DNA from: Halostagnicola sp. A56
Lineage (GTDB): Archaea; Halobacteriota; Halobacteria; Halobacteriales; Natrialbaceae
Length of the DNA stretch: 64,000 bases
Direction of reading: 5' to 3'
Assembly: GCF_000691505.1 (NCBI RefSeq)
Contig: NZ_JMIP02000014.1
Location: 175,943 to 239,942, forward strand
This document shows, one piece after another, positions 18,025 to 27,128 of this stretch. The translations under genes and the position numbers were made by a program. The notes under the pieces were generated by a model that saw only the letters and a list, made by a program, of their open reading frames with translations, was not told the DNA's origin and made no database searches. Position 1 is the first letter of the stretch. Each line of letters starts with the position of its first letter.

Positions 18025-19086
18025 ATGTATCACCACGGCAGCGAGGAGATCTTCGTCATCGACTCGCACGTTCACCTGTGGGATGCGAGCGAGAAGAACA
18101 TCATCCACGAGGGCGGCGAGCAGTTCATCCAATGTTTCTACGACTACCACACGTCGTTCACGCCGGAGGAACTGCAGTGGGACATCGACGAGTATCGACA
18201 GTACGGGAGCGAACGAATGCTCGAGGACCTGTTCGGAAACGCGGCCGCGGACATGGCGATTTTCCAGCCGACGTACCTGACCGACTTTTACGACGAGGGG
18301 TTTAACACGACCGAACAGAACGCCGAACTCGCGATGGACTATCCCGACCGGTTCGTCCTCAACGGCACCTTCGACCCGCGCGACGGCGAGGAAGGACTCG
18401 AGTACCTCGAGGAACTTGACGAGACATACGACCTTCAGGGAGTCAAACTCTACACCGCCGAGTGGCGCGGCGACTCGAAAGGCTGGCGACTCGACAGCGA
18501 GGAGGCGTTTCGCTTCCTCGAAAAGTGTGCGGAACTCGGCATCGAGAACGTCCACCCCCACAAGGGACCGACGATCCGGCCCCTCAACCGCGACGCGTTC
18601 GACGTCAAGGACGTCGACGACGCCGCGTCGTCGTTCCCCGACTTGAACTTCGTCGTCGAACACGTCGGTCTCCCGCGGCTGGACGATTTCTGCTGGATCG
18701 CGGGTCAGGAGCCGAACGTCTACGGCGGGCTCGCGGTCGCCGCCCCGTTCGCCCAGAACCGACCCGGCAAGTTCTCAGAGATCATGTCCGAACTGCTCTG
18801 GTGGCTCGGCGAGGATCGGGTTCTCTTCGGTTCGGATTATGCCCTCTGGAACCCAGACTGGCTCGTCGAGGAGGTGATCGAAGCCGAACTCACGCCCGAA
18901 GACCGCGCCGAGTACGGCGTCGAGTGGGACCTCGAGACCAAACGAAAGGTGATGGGCGAGAACGCGGCCGAGCTCTACGACATCGACATCGAGGCGAAAA
19001 AACGAGCTTTCCGGGACGACGAGATCACCGAGACGTTCGAACTGGCAGACCACTACGCGGGCGGCGAACCGGCGGCAGCGGACTGA
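18025..19086 (+). CDS. Amidohydrolase-family protein, propane-monooxygenase-associated type
   Basis: The 353-residue TIM-barrel hydrolase has FVIDSHVHLWDAS at residues 10-22 (metal H-x-H), a VKLYTAEW strand, ENVHPHKGPTIRPL, FVVEHVGLPR and the terminal metal Asp in LFGSDYALWNP. From memory of the family, these motifs follow closely the amidohydrolase encoded beside prm/mim propane monooxygenase genes in actinobacteria. Its biochemical role there is unsettled, with folding or maturation of the diiron hydroxylase, or ketone/lactone hydrolysis, suggested. It overlaps the next gene by the TGATG junction, so the two are co-translated. The start at 18025 was chosen because FVIDSHVH follows at normal distance. 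Confidence 0.88.
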   Translation: MYHHGSEEIFVIDSHVHLWDASEKNIIHEGGEQFIQCFYDYHTSFTPEELQWDIDEYRQYGSERMLEDLFGNAAADMAIFQPTYLTDFYDEGFNTTEQNAELAMDYPDRFVLNGTFDPRDGEEGLEYLEELDETYDLQGVKLYTAEWRGDSKGWRLDSEEAFRFLEKCAELGIENVHPHKGPTIRPLNRDAFDVKDVDDAASSFPDLNFVVEHVGLPRLDDFCWIAGQEPNVYGGLAVAAPFAQNRPGKFSEIMSELLWWLGEDRVLFGSDYALWNPDWLVEEVIEAELTPEDRAEYGVEWDLETKRKVMGENAAELYDIDIEAKKRAFRDDEITETFELADHYAGGEPAAAD

Positions 19087-19868
19087 TGGCGTCGAACTCG
19101 AGCACGCCGCACGACGCCTCGAACGGCCCGGATCGGGCCACCGTCTGCGATCGTCTCCGGCGGGTGACCGACCCCGAGCTCGACCGCTCGATCGTCGAAC
19201 TCGAGTACGTCGACGAGATCGAGATCGATGGGCCGCGGGTGACGGTGCGATTTACCCTCCCGACGGCGTGGTGTTCGCCGGCGTTCGCCTGGATGATGGC
19301 GACCGAGGCCCGCGACGCCGTCGAAGCGCTTTCGAACGTCGAGACTGTGGAAATCGTCCTGCAGGAACACCTCCACGAGACCGAGATCAATCGTGGCGTC
19401 AACGAGCGCCGTTCTTTCGAAGCCTCGTTCCCCGACGCCGACGGCGGAATCGAGGACGTTCGCGCCCAACTCGACGAAAAGGCTCGAGTCGCCCGCCAGT
19501 ACGACGCGATCGAAGCGCTGCTGGGAGTCGGCCTCGAGCCGGCCCGGATCGTTTCGCTGCGACGGCGAGACGTCGAGTGCGACAAGTCGGCCGGTGTCGC
19601 CGCAGTCGAGCTTTCCGACCGGGGATTTACCGCGACCGCGCCGATCGAGCCGATCGAGAGCTACCTCGAGAAAGCACGGGAGACGGGGGTCGGGACGCAC
19701 CCGGACGATATCCTCTTCCGGACGCCCGAAGGGGAACCGATCGACCCCGATGACTTCGAACTCGTCCACCGACGTGGTCGACTCGCGCAGGTCAACATGT
19801 CCGGACAGGGCGGCATCTGTGATGCGTTGAACGAGTCCAGACGCGCCCGATTCGAGGGCGACGACTGA
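19086..19868 (+). CDS. DUF59/MIP18-type metal-sulfur cluster assembly protein with extended C-terminus
   Basis: The 260-residue protein has an N-terminal MIP18/PaaD-like domain (about 20-105): RRVTDPELDRSIVELEYVDEIEI, then VRFTLPTAWCSPAFAWMMATEARDAV with a conserved Cys. A C-terminal extension (about 110-260) contains NRGVNERRSFEASFPDADG and ends with the VNMSGQGGICDAL motif. This long form, not the 100-residue SufT type, is the one linked to propane monooxygenase operons of actinobacteria. The gene starts inside the stop of the amidohydrolase gene. Metal-centre insertion into an oxygenase is inferred, not shown. Confidence 0.85.
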   Translation: MASNSSTPHDASNGPDRATVCDRLRRVTDPELDRSIVELEYVDEIEIDGPRVTVRFTLPTAWCSPAFAWMMATEARDAVEALSNVETVEIVLQEHLHETEINRGVNERRSFEASFPDADGGIEDVRAQLDEKARVARQYDAIEALLGVGLEPARIVSLRRRDVECDKSAGVAAVELSDRGFTATAPIEPIESYLEKARETGVGTHPDDILFRTPEGEPIDPDDFELVHRRGRLAQVNMSGQGGICDALNESRRARFEGDD

Positions 19869-19923
19869 GCGACTGCGTCGAAGAGGCTCACGAGCGTTTC
19901 GAGAACGGCACAGCTCTCGTCGG

Positions 19924-20480
19924 CTACTTCTCGACCTCGAGTAACGCGACCCGCTCGCAGACCAGGTCCTCGAGACTCGCATCGGTCGCCGAGCGCTCGG
20001 CGTCGGTGATATCGAAGTACGTCTGGAGTGTTTTCTCGTTGGGCGCCTCGGGTGTCCTGTGTGGCGTCTCACGTCCCCTCTCCGCGGCCGTCGCGAGCGT
20101 CGGTTCGGGCTCGAACTGCTCGGCGTCTGCGAACGCCTCGGCGGCGCATGCTTCCGCGCTCTGCTCGCCGTCCGGGCCGCATCGAACAGCACCGCGACGC
20201 GATTGTTGCCCTCGCCCACGCCCATCTCGAGCGCGCGGTCGATCTGCCTACGCCCGGCGGCGTACAGCAGGATCTCGACGGCCCGATCGCGAGCGACGTT
20301 CTCGCCGCGCTCGAGCGCGCGGTCGGCCAGTCCGACCGATCGCTCGAGGTGACGCCGACCCGCGAGATAGGTCGCGTCGAAGGCCTGGATCGTCACCTCG
20401 TGGCGGTCGCTCAGTTCGCCAAGCCGAGCGACGAACGCGTCGAGATCCGCGACCGCGAGCCGTCCCTCGAGCACCTCCAT
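19924..20480 (-). pseudogene. cgi121: KEOPS complex subunit Cgi121, frameshifted
   Basis: KEOPS makes the t6A modification at position 37 of ANN-decoding tRNAs; Cgi121 binds the tRNA and the Bud32 kinase. The 5' part (from ATG 20480) reads VTIQAFDATYLAGRRHLERSV, ILLYAAGRRQIDRALEMGVGEGNNRVAVLFDAA. The reading frame then shifts at about 20187 (gcggcccggacgg). After restoring one base it continues to a normal end at 19924 with TLQTYFDITDAERSATDASLEDLVCERVALLEVEK. A single missing C or G explains the break. The gene overlaps the stop of hel308 (TGATG), a common haloarchaeal arrangement. Confidence 0.85.
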
Positions 20481-22929
20481 CAGAAATCACCTAGGCTGGC
20501 TTGATCGTCGTCGGACTCGTCCGCCCCGTCGTTTCCGCTGCTCGTCGCTCGACTCCCGCCACGGTTCGTCGTCACCTCGACGCCCTCGAGATCGGTTCGG
20601 GGCTCGACGCCGTCCATCGACGGATCCTCGCGGCCGGCGTTCTCGAGGATGTTCTCCGCGGTCTTCGCTCCCTTGAGCACCGCGAGGACGACGCCCTTGT
20701 CGGCGGTTCGGAGGTCCGCGGGACCTTCGATGCCGACGTCGTAGAGCTGTCTCGCACGCTTGCGGCCGACGCCCCGAACCGAGACGAGCTCGAGCAGTTC
20801 CTCGCTGACCCCGTGTTCGACGCGGGCGCGGGCCTCCCGAACCGCGACGGTCCACTCGCTCCCGATTTCGTTCGCGAGCGATTCGGCCGCGCCGAGCAGC
20901 CATTCTGCCGTGTCGACCTTCCCACGGAGGTCGCCGGGCCCGATCTTGTACTCGTCGGTGAGCCGGTCTTCATCCCGTTCGTCGGCCCAGTCCTCGAGCA
21001 GTTTGCCCGTCTTCAGCGAGGCGAGCCAGTCTTCGAACCGGGCGTCTTCGTACTCGCTGGGTGCGTCGCCGAGCAGTTCCGTCTCACGCTTGTAAAAGAG
21101 CTCGCCGAACGTCTCGTCCTCGCCGGAGCGGAGGTAGAGCTCGTACATGTCCGGCGTGCGCGAGATTAGCTGGTAGAGCCCGAGCGCCGTCGGTCGGTCC
21201 TCTGCCGACTCGAGGCCGTGGACGATTTCGGCGGCGGTCATCGGATCGAGGTAGAGCCGCGAGACGGTGTGGCCGAGACTCGTCGCGGTCAGGTCGACCG
21301 TGGTGCCGTCCGCCGTCGAGTTCGTATCGGTTCCGTCGGCGGATTCGTCCGTCAGCTCGGCCGCGGAGACGAACGCATCGGTCCCGGATTCGGACCTGGG
21401 CTCAGACTCGGATTCGGACCCGGAGGCTGACCCCGTGGCCGCTTCGAGTCCCGCCGTCGCGGCCCCGCCCTCGCGCTCGATGAAGTCGTTCGACTCGAGG
21501 TACTCGAGCACGTCGTCGGTGACCGACTCGAGTCGGCTTCCCTCCGTCGACTGGCTCGCATAAAGGGTCGCCTGCATGAACTCGAGCAGTCCCTCGCGAG
21601 TTCGCGCGAAGCCGGAGGCGATGGTCGCGAGGACGTGTGTGCGAAGTGCGGGTTCGGCTGCGAGTTTCGATCGAACGGGTTCGGGATCGCCCCAGACGTA
21701 CCGCTCGAACAGCTCTTCGCGTTCGTCGTGGCTGTTCGCCAGCAGGACGGCTTCGCCGTAGGGATCGAGCCCCGGCCGACCGGCCCGGCCCATCATCTGG
21801 TGGACCTCGAGCACGTCCAGAGGCGACATACCGCCCGCAGTTGGGTCGAACCGCCGCCAGTCGCGGACGATGACGCGACGGGCGGGGGTGTTGACCCCCG
21901 CCGCGAGCGTCGGCGTCGCGGAGATCATCTTGAGCAGACGGTCCCGAAAGGCGTCCTCGACGATCGTTCGGTGTTCGCTCGCGAGCCCCGCGTGGTGGAA
22001 GGCGGCCCCGCGCTCGACGCAGTCGGCGAGGTCTTTGCTCGTCTCGGTGTCGCTCACGTCCCGGATGTCGTCGGCGAGTTCCGACAGTTCCGATCGTTCC
22101 TCGTCGGTGAGTTCGCGACTCGAGACCTGCGAGAGTCGCCGCGCGGCGGCTTCGGCGTTCCGGCGCGAGCTGACGAACACGAGCGAGGAGCCTCCCTCCT
22201 GCAGGATGTCTCGGACGAGCGCGGCTTCTTGCTTCTCCGAGCCTCGACGGGGACTTCTCTCGTCGAGCCGTCGTGAAACTCCAGTGCGTTGCCGTAGTGG
22301 ACCCCCATCTGGAGGTCGATCGGCCGCCAGTCGGTGTCGACGAGGTCGGCCTCGAGCCAGTCTGCGATTTCGTCGGCGTTGCCGACCGTCGCGGAGAGCG
22401 CGACGGTCTGGAGGCCGGGGTTGAGTTCTCGGAGTTTGGCGAGGGTCACCTCGAGGGTTGGGCCCCGGTTCCGGTCGTCGATCAGGTGAACTTCGTCGCT
22501 GACGACGCATGTGAGATCCGAGAGCCAGTCCGCGCCGTTTCGCACGAGCGAGTCGACCTTCTCGCTGGTCGCGACGATCAGGTCCTTCGTGGCGAGCCAT
22601 TCGTCGGTCGACTCGTAGTTGCCCGTCGTGACGCCGGTCGTCACGCCGAACTCCTCGTAGGCATCGAACTCGGCCTTCTTCTCGCTTGCCAGGGCGCGAA
22701 GCGGGACGATGTAGAGGGCTTTCCCGCCGCGCTGGACGGCCGAAAGCATCGAGAGGGCCGCGATCATCGTCTTCCCGCTTGCGGTCGGCACCGCGGCGAC
22801 GAGACTCTCTCCCTCGAGAATCCCCGACTCGACGGCTTCGGCCTGGGGCGGATACAGCGCCTCGATACCCTCGTTTCGAAAGTGCTCGAGCGCCCCGGGC
22901 GGGAGCCCCGACAGCTCCTCGACGTTCAT
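20480..22929 (-). pseudogene. hel308: ATP-dependent DNA helicase Hel308, frameshifted
   Basis: Ski2-like superfamily 2 helicase acting at stalled replication forks. The first frame (22929 to about 22241) holds VPTASGKT (Walker A), [10 protein letters not shown] (DExH box) and [10 protein letters not shown]. The second frame (about 22241 to 20480) holds [39 protein letters not shown] and the C-terminal [14 protein letters not shown] helix-hairpin-helix. Both parts join in register if one base is restored at about 22242 (gaggctcgg). About 817 codons are present, slightly longer than usual because of an acidic, serine-rich insertion ([14 protein letters not shown] and following) in the C-terminal half. 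Confidence 0.88.
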
Positions 22930-22953
22930 TACACGCTCTTGTGCCGTCCCGCG

Positions 22954-22961
22954 GTTTAAAC
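22954..22961 (-). promoter_or_regulatory. TATA element for hel308-cgi121
   Basis: GTTTAAAC (palindromic) is centred about 28 bases before the hel308 ATG at 22929, the leaderless spacing. Confidence 0.55.
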
Positions 22962-23013
22962 TATCGTCTCCGCGCGAGACGTCTCATTCACGGATCGTCT
23001 CGAGTGTATCGTG

Positions 23014-24069
23014 TCACCCGCGGATCGTCTCGAGTGCGTCGACAACGCCCTCGGCGACGACCGACCAGTCGCTCTCTCTGACGTCGGTGGGCTGTTCGAT
23101 CTGGATGGTCTGACCGATCGGTGCGAGATCGTTGAGCACGTTCTCCGGGTTCGCGCCGGTGTACTCCGTGGCGTCTCGGTCGACGGCAGAAACCGTCTGT
23201 TCGGGGAGCAGATCGGCGATCGTCTCGACGACGATGGCTTTGTCCGACTCGTCTGCGGTGCCGCCGACCAGTATCTCGCTGTTCGCGTAGCCGTGGAAGG
23301 CGACGCCCCACTCGAACTCGCGCTCGAGCAGCGAATCGAGTTCGGGGAACGAACGCCGGTGGATCTCGGTGGAGTAGGTGTGCCAGCGGTCGAACCCGCC
23401 GCCGCCCGCGTTGAAGCCCGAGCAGATCCACCCCGTCGCGCCGATCGATTCGGCCGCTTGCTCCGCCTGAAAATCGGTACCGTACTCGATGTAGCCACCG
23501 TGAGGTGCGAGGACGACGACGTCGCTTCCGTCGCCGCCATCGTCGCCGTTGACCAGATATTCGACGTACTCGTCGTTGAGTTCCCCGCCCTGGCGGGTGT
23601 TGTAGCTCGGATGGATCGCGCTGGATCCGAGCGTCACCGTCTCCGAGTCGCTCGCGTCGATCCGGTCGAGCCCGCTCGCGGTCAGCCAGAGCGTCTCATC
23701 GGTTTCGTGTTCCGACGCGACGGTGTAGACCGCGTTTTCGAACTCGCCGGTTCCGTTGCCGATCCGGACTTGCTGGCCGATCGCGACGTTATCGGTATCG
23801 GTCAACGAACACGGGACCGAACAATACAGATTCGGATCCGCTCGAGCGCTCCAGTCTTCGTTTGCCTCCTCTACCGTGAGTTCCCAGTGATCGACGTCCT
23901 CGCACCCTTCCGCGTAGACGTCCGTATCGGTTCCGCTCGGCGGTGCTTCCTGTGAGCGAACGATCTGGGTCTGTGCGCCCGCTCCCAGTATGCCAGCGCC
24001 GACGATTCCGCCGGCGGCCGCGACGATCCGCCGCCGTGAGTATCGTTGTTCTGTGGTACGTTCTCCCAT
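23014..24069 (-). CDS. Tat-exported poly-gamma-glutamate hydrolase family protein
   Basis: The 351-residue protein has a Tat signal (SRRRIVAAAGGIVGAGILG) and, from about residue 170, a zinc-dependent domain of the phage-type poly-gamma-glutamate hydrolase family. The metal or catalytic segments are VVLAPHGGYIEYGTD, WICSGFNAGGGGFDRWHTYST and VAFHGYAN. The intermediate part (about 45-165, with two Cys in LYCSVPC and a beta-rich SLTDTDNVAIGQQV stretch) resembles the N-terminal part of the same family. It should act outside the cell on gamma-linked glutamate polymers, which some Natrialbales secrete. The start at 24069 is backed by a TATA element 24 bases upstream. Confidence 0.85.
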   Translation of the reverse strand: MGERTTEQRYSRRRIVAAAGGIVGAGILGAGAQTQIVRSQEAPPSGTDTDVYAEGCEDVDHWELTVEEANEDWSARADPNLYCSVPCSLTDTDNVAIGQQVRIGNGTGEFENAVYTVASEHETDETLWLTASGLDRIDASDSETVTLGSSAIHPSYNTRQGGELNDEYVEYLVNGDDGGDGSDVVVLAPHGGYIEYGTDFQAEQAAESIGATGWICSGFNAGGGGFDRWHTYSTEIHRRSFPELDSLLEREFEWGVAFHGYANSEILVGGTADESDKAIVVETIADLLPEQTVSAVDRDATEYTGANPENVLNDLAPIGQTIQIEQPTDVRESDWSVVAEGVVDALETIRG

Positions 24070-24088
24070 GTATCCTTCCTTCTCGGAC

Positions 24089-24097
24089 ATTATAATA
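24089..24097 (-). promoter_or_regulatory. TATA element for the poly-gamma-glutamate hydrolase gene
   Basis: The minus strand reads TATTATAAT, centred 24 bases before the ATG at 24069. An in-frame ATG at 24090 overlaps this element and is therefore unlikely to be used. Confidence 0.6.
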
Positions 24098-24345
24098 CCA
24101 ATCCTATATCGTATTCATTTTAATTTACTGGCCAGTTGTATTACTATTGTCATCTCGGCTTCCGTCTCGAAATCCGGTCCGGAAGCGGTATGTCGGTGAC
24201 TCACGAACCCTCGAGCATGAGAGTCGAATTCGCCACATTTCGGGCTGCTATCGGCCGCTTTTTGCACTCGAATAATAAACCTACAGCAAACAGAACTTCA
24301 GTTAATTCAGAAGGTTCAAAAACTCTGACTGTTGAGTGAACGGAT

Positions 24346-24924
24346 ATGGTACAATCCGATGACACGACCGAATCAACAGACGAGACCGAGACTGCCACGG
24401 TTCCAGCACACGGCGGAGACGGCGACTCGATCGTCGACCTCGCACAACAACCGATCGTCAAACAGTGGACGAAGTTCGTCGCGATCCTGTTCGCGTTTGC
24501 CGGTGTCGGTGCGGGACTGGTCGTCATCTTCCGCGACATCGTCGACCAACCAATTATCGACTCGAGTGTGGTGAGCGCACAGTCGTTTCCGGGGGTCGAC
24601 GTTCCGATCGTTGCCGCACTGGTCGCCGTCTTCATCGGCGTCTACTTCGGCTGGACCCTTCAGACGGATGATCGGACGGCCTATCTGACCAGCGCGATAG
24701 CCATGTGGGTCGGAACGATCACGTGTGTGATCCTGTTCGTGATCTTTTATTCGATCGGTACCGACCTCTCGATCGACTTCGGCGGCCTCATCGTCAGTTC
24801 GATCGTGAGCGGTCTCGGTCCGGCCGTCGCCGGTGCCGGCGGCGCCTGGACCAGCCGAACCGCCACACCGGAGCACTCGTCGACGACAGCCGAACCGCGA
24901 CACCACGTTCAGACCAGCGACTGA
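24346..24924 (+). CDS. Hypothetical membrane protein with four helices
   Basis: The 192-residue protein has an acidic Thr-rich N-terminus (about 1-30). Hydrophobic segments lie at about 43-63 (VAILFAFAGVGAGLVVIF), 84-103, 113-137 (AIAMWVGTITCVILFVIFYS) and 145-163. The C-terminus is a polar His/Thr tail. No family was recognised and no catalytic motif is visible. An intrinsic-type terminator follows directly after the stop. Confidence 0.65.
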   Translation: MVQSDDTTESTDETETATVPAHGGDGDSIVDLAQQPIVKQWTKFVAILFAFAGVGAGLVVIFRDIVDQPIIDSSVVSAQSFPGVDVPIVAALVAVFIGVYFGWTLQTDDRTAYLTSAIAMWVGTITCVILFVIFYSIGTDLSIDFGGLIVSSIVSGLGPAVAGAGGAWTSRTATPEHSSTTAEPRHHVQTSD

Positions 24925-24939
24925 CGCCCGTTGACACGC

Positions 24940-24959
24940 CCCGCGACCGCGGGCTTTTT
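24940..24959 (+). terminator. Hairpin plus T5 terminator
   Basis: CCCGC/GCGGG (24940-24944 with 24949-24953, 4-base loop) is followed by C and TTTTT at 24955-24959. It lies 16 bases after the stop of the membrane protein gene and before hsp20, so it probably separates the two transcripts. Confidence 0.65.
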
Positions 24960-24989
24960 CGTATCCGCGTCCTAACGTGTGACCATACC

Positions 24990-25355
24990 ATGTCTACGCT
25001 TCGCGAGGCGTTGGGTGACCTTTCCGACGACGTCTTTTTCGATCTTCTCGAGAGCGACGACGAGTACCTGCTCGTTCTCGACGTCCCGGGCGTCTCCGCC
25101 GAAACCCTCCAGGTGGCCGTCGCAGGCGGACAGATCGAAATCGACGCGAGCCGCGAGAAATCGGTGGACGACGACTACCGCTACGTCGAGGAGAACCGAT
25201 CGCTGTTTCTCGACGTTTCGCTTCCGTTACCCGACGACGCGACCGAAACCGGCGCGAGCGCGACCGTCGAACGGGGCGTCCTCGAGGTGACTCTGCCAAA
25301 GCGCGAGGCCACGGCGGAGACGACGATCGACGTCGTCGCCGGGGAGGACGCCTAA
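24990..25355 (+). CDS. Hsp20/alpha-crystallin small heat-shock protein
   Basis: The 121-residue protein has a short N-terminal arm (MSTLREALGDLSDDVFFDLLE) and an alpha-crystallin domain with YLLVLDVPGVSAETLQVAV, RSLFLDVSLP and the late VERGVLEVTLPK signature. It lacks a long N-terminal region, so it may form smaller assemblies than classic sHSPs. The likely role is ATP-independent holding of unfolded proteins. It ends close to the UbiB-like gene, and co-transcription is likely. Confidence 0.88.
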   Translation: MSTLREALGDLSDDVFFDLLESDDEYLLVLDVPGVSAETLQVAVAGGQIEIDASREKSVDDDYRYVEENRSLFLDVSLPLPDDATETGASATVERGVLEVTLPKREATAETTIDVVAGEDA

Positions 25356-25431
25356 CGCGAGGTGGCCTGATCTGTCGACTCTCCGCGCGTATCGGCGGTT
25401 CGTCGTCGTCGCGTGGCAGTTTCTCCCGCTG

Positions 25432-27036
25432 TTGGTCGCCTACGTCCGCGATCGACGGCGCTTTTTCCTGTTCGGCGGCTCGAGGCGAGTTGATCCGGAG
25501 ACCCACGAACACCGCGCCGAAGTCCTGCTCGAGTCGCTGTTGACGCTCGGACCGACGTTTATCAAGCTCGGACAGTTGCTCTCGACCCGCCCGGATATCC
25601 TCCCGCCGGAGTATATCGAGGTCCTCTCGTCGTTGCAGGACGAGGTTCCGCCGGCCGACTGGGCGGACGCGAAAGTCGTCCTCGAGGAGGAACTGGGACC
25701 GGTAGACGAGCGCTTCGAGGCCTTCGACACCGACCCGATCAGCGGGGCCAGCCTCGGACAGGTGTATCGCGGACGGATCGACGAGCGCGACGTCGCGGTC
25801 AAGATCCGCCGCCCCGGCATCGAGACGCTGGTCGAGACCGACCTCCGGGTGATCCGGTGGTCGATGCCGATCCTGCTGTACTTCGTCGACGAATCGCGGT
25901 CGTTTTCCCTCGGGAACCTCGCCGAGGAGTTCTCGCGGACGATCCGCGAGGAGATGGACTACGAGCGCGAGGCGCGGATGTTAGAAGAGATCAAGGCGAA
26001 CTTCGCGGGCGACGAGCAGGTCCGAATCCCGGCGGTGCTCGAGAGCCACTCCGGGCCGCGCGTGCTGACGATGGAGTACGTCGAGGGGACGAAGATCAAC
26101 GACGTCGACGAACTCGACGCGAAGGGGATCGACCGAGGCGAGGTCGCGAAATCCCTCGAACGGGCCTACCTGCAGATGATCATCGACGACGGCGTCTTCC
26201 ACGCCGATCCCCACCCCGGAAACCTCTCGGTGACCGACGACGGCACGATCGTCTTCTACGACTTCGGGATGTCGGGGTCGGTCGACGAGTTCGTCCAGCA
26301 GAAGATCGTCGAGTTCTACGTCGCGGTCGCGAATCAGGACATCGACGCGATACTGGACGCGCTGGTCGAGATCGGAACGTTGAGCCCGGACGCCGACCGC
26401 GCGGTGATGGCGGAGGTGATGGAACTGGCGATCCAGAACGCACGCGGCGAGGCCGTCGAGCAGTACCGCGTCCAGCAGATCGTCGGCCAGATCGAGGACT
26501 CGATCTACGAGTTCCCCTTCCGACTGCCGAAGAACCTCGCGCTCGTCCTCAGGGTCGCGACGGTCGTTGAGGGCGTCTGTCTCACCCTCGATCCAGACTT
26601 CGACTTCATCTCGACGGCGACCGACTACCTCACCGAGGAGGGCTATCGCGAGGAGTCGATCCGCAAGTACCTCGAGGAAACCGGCGAGCAGCTCCGGCGG
26701 TCGGGCGAATCCCTGACCCGAATCGCGCCGAAGGCGGAACGAACGCTCGATCGAATCGATCGGGACGACCTCTACGTTCGGGTCGGGCTCGAGGACGAGA
26801 AGAACGTCTTCGCCGTACTGGCAAAGCGGCTCATCTACGGGATGTTGCTGACGATGTCGCTGTTCTCGATGGGCGTCCTCTACGCGCTCGGCGCGCCCGA
26901 GGCGTCGATCGTTGCCGCCGTCTTCGGGGCGGCCGTGACGGTGCAACTGTACCGTTCGTTCCGCAAGCGACGCGGGCTCAAAGCGGAACCGCAGTTCGCC
27001 AAACAGCGGTTCCGGCAGCGCCAGCGCGAGAAGTGA
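25432..27036 (+). CDS. ABC1/UbiB-family atypical kinase
   Basis: The protein has the ADCK/UbiB signatures: the KxGQ motif in FIKLGQLLSTRPDILP (about residue 44), AVKIRRPG with the nucleotide-contacting Lys, FHADPHPGNL (catalytic loop) and FYDFGMSG (metal-binding DFG). Two hydrophobic C-terminal helices (about 465-505) anchor it to the membrane. UbiB-type kinases support quinone biosynthesis, here probably menaquinone. The listed start is TTG. The frame stays open upstream and LRAYRRFVVVAWQFLPL looks like genuine protein, so translation may begin further left at CTG 25372 or nearby. No ATG or GTG is in frame there. Confidence 0.88.
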   Translation: MVAYVRDRRRFFLFGGSRRVDPETHEHRAEVLLESLLTLGPTFIKLGQLLSTRPDILPPEYIEVLSSLQDEVPPADWADAKVVLEEELGPVDERFEAFDTDPISGASLGQVYRGRIDERDVAVKIRRPGIETLVETDLRVIRWSMPILLYFVDESRSFSLGNLAEEFSRTIREEMDYEREARMLEEIKANFAGDEQVRIPAVLESHSGPRVLTMEYVEGTKINDVDELDAKGIDRGEVAKSLERAYLQMIIDDGVFHADPHPGNLSVTDDGTIVFYDFGMSGSVDEFVQQKIVEFYVAVANQDIDAILDALVEIGTLSPDADRAVMAEVMELAIQNARGEAVEQYRVQQIVGQIEDSIYEFPFRLPKNLALVLRVATVVEGVCLTLDPDFDFISTATDYLTEEGYREESIRKYLEETGEQLRRSGESLTRIAPKAERTLDRIDRDDLYVRVGLEDEKNVFAVLAKRLIYGMLLTMSLFSMGVLYALGAPEASIVAAVFGAAVTVQLYRSFRKRRGLKAEPQFAKQRFRQRQREK

Positions 27037-27128
27037 CTCGAGGCCGTTGCGTCGGGGCACAGGCCAGGACGGGGCGATAGTACCTCGACAGGGTGAAACC
27101 ATATCCCGCTGGCTCCCCTCGTGAGACC

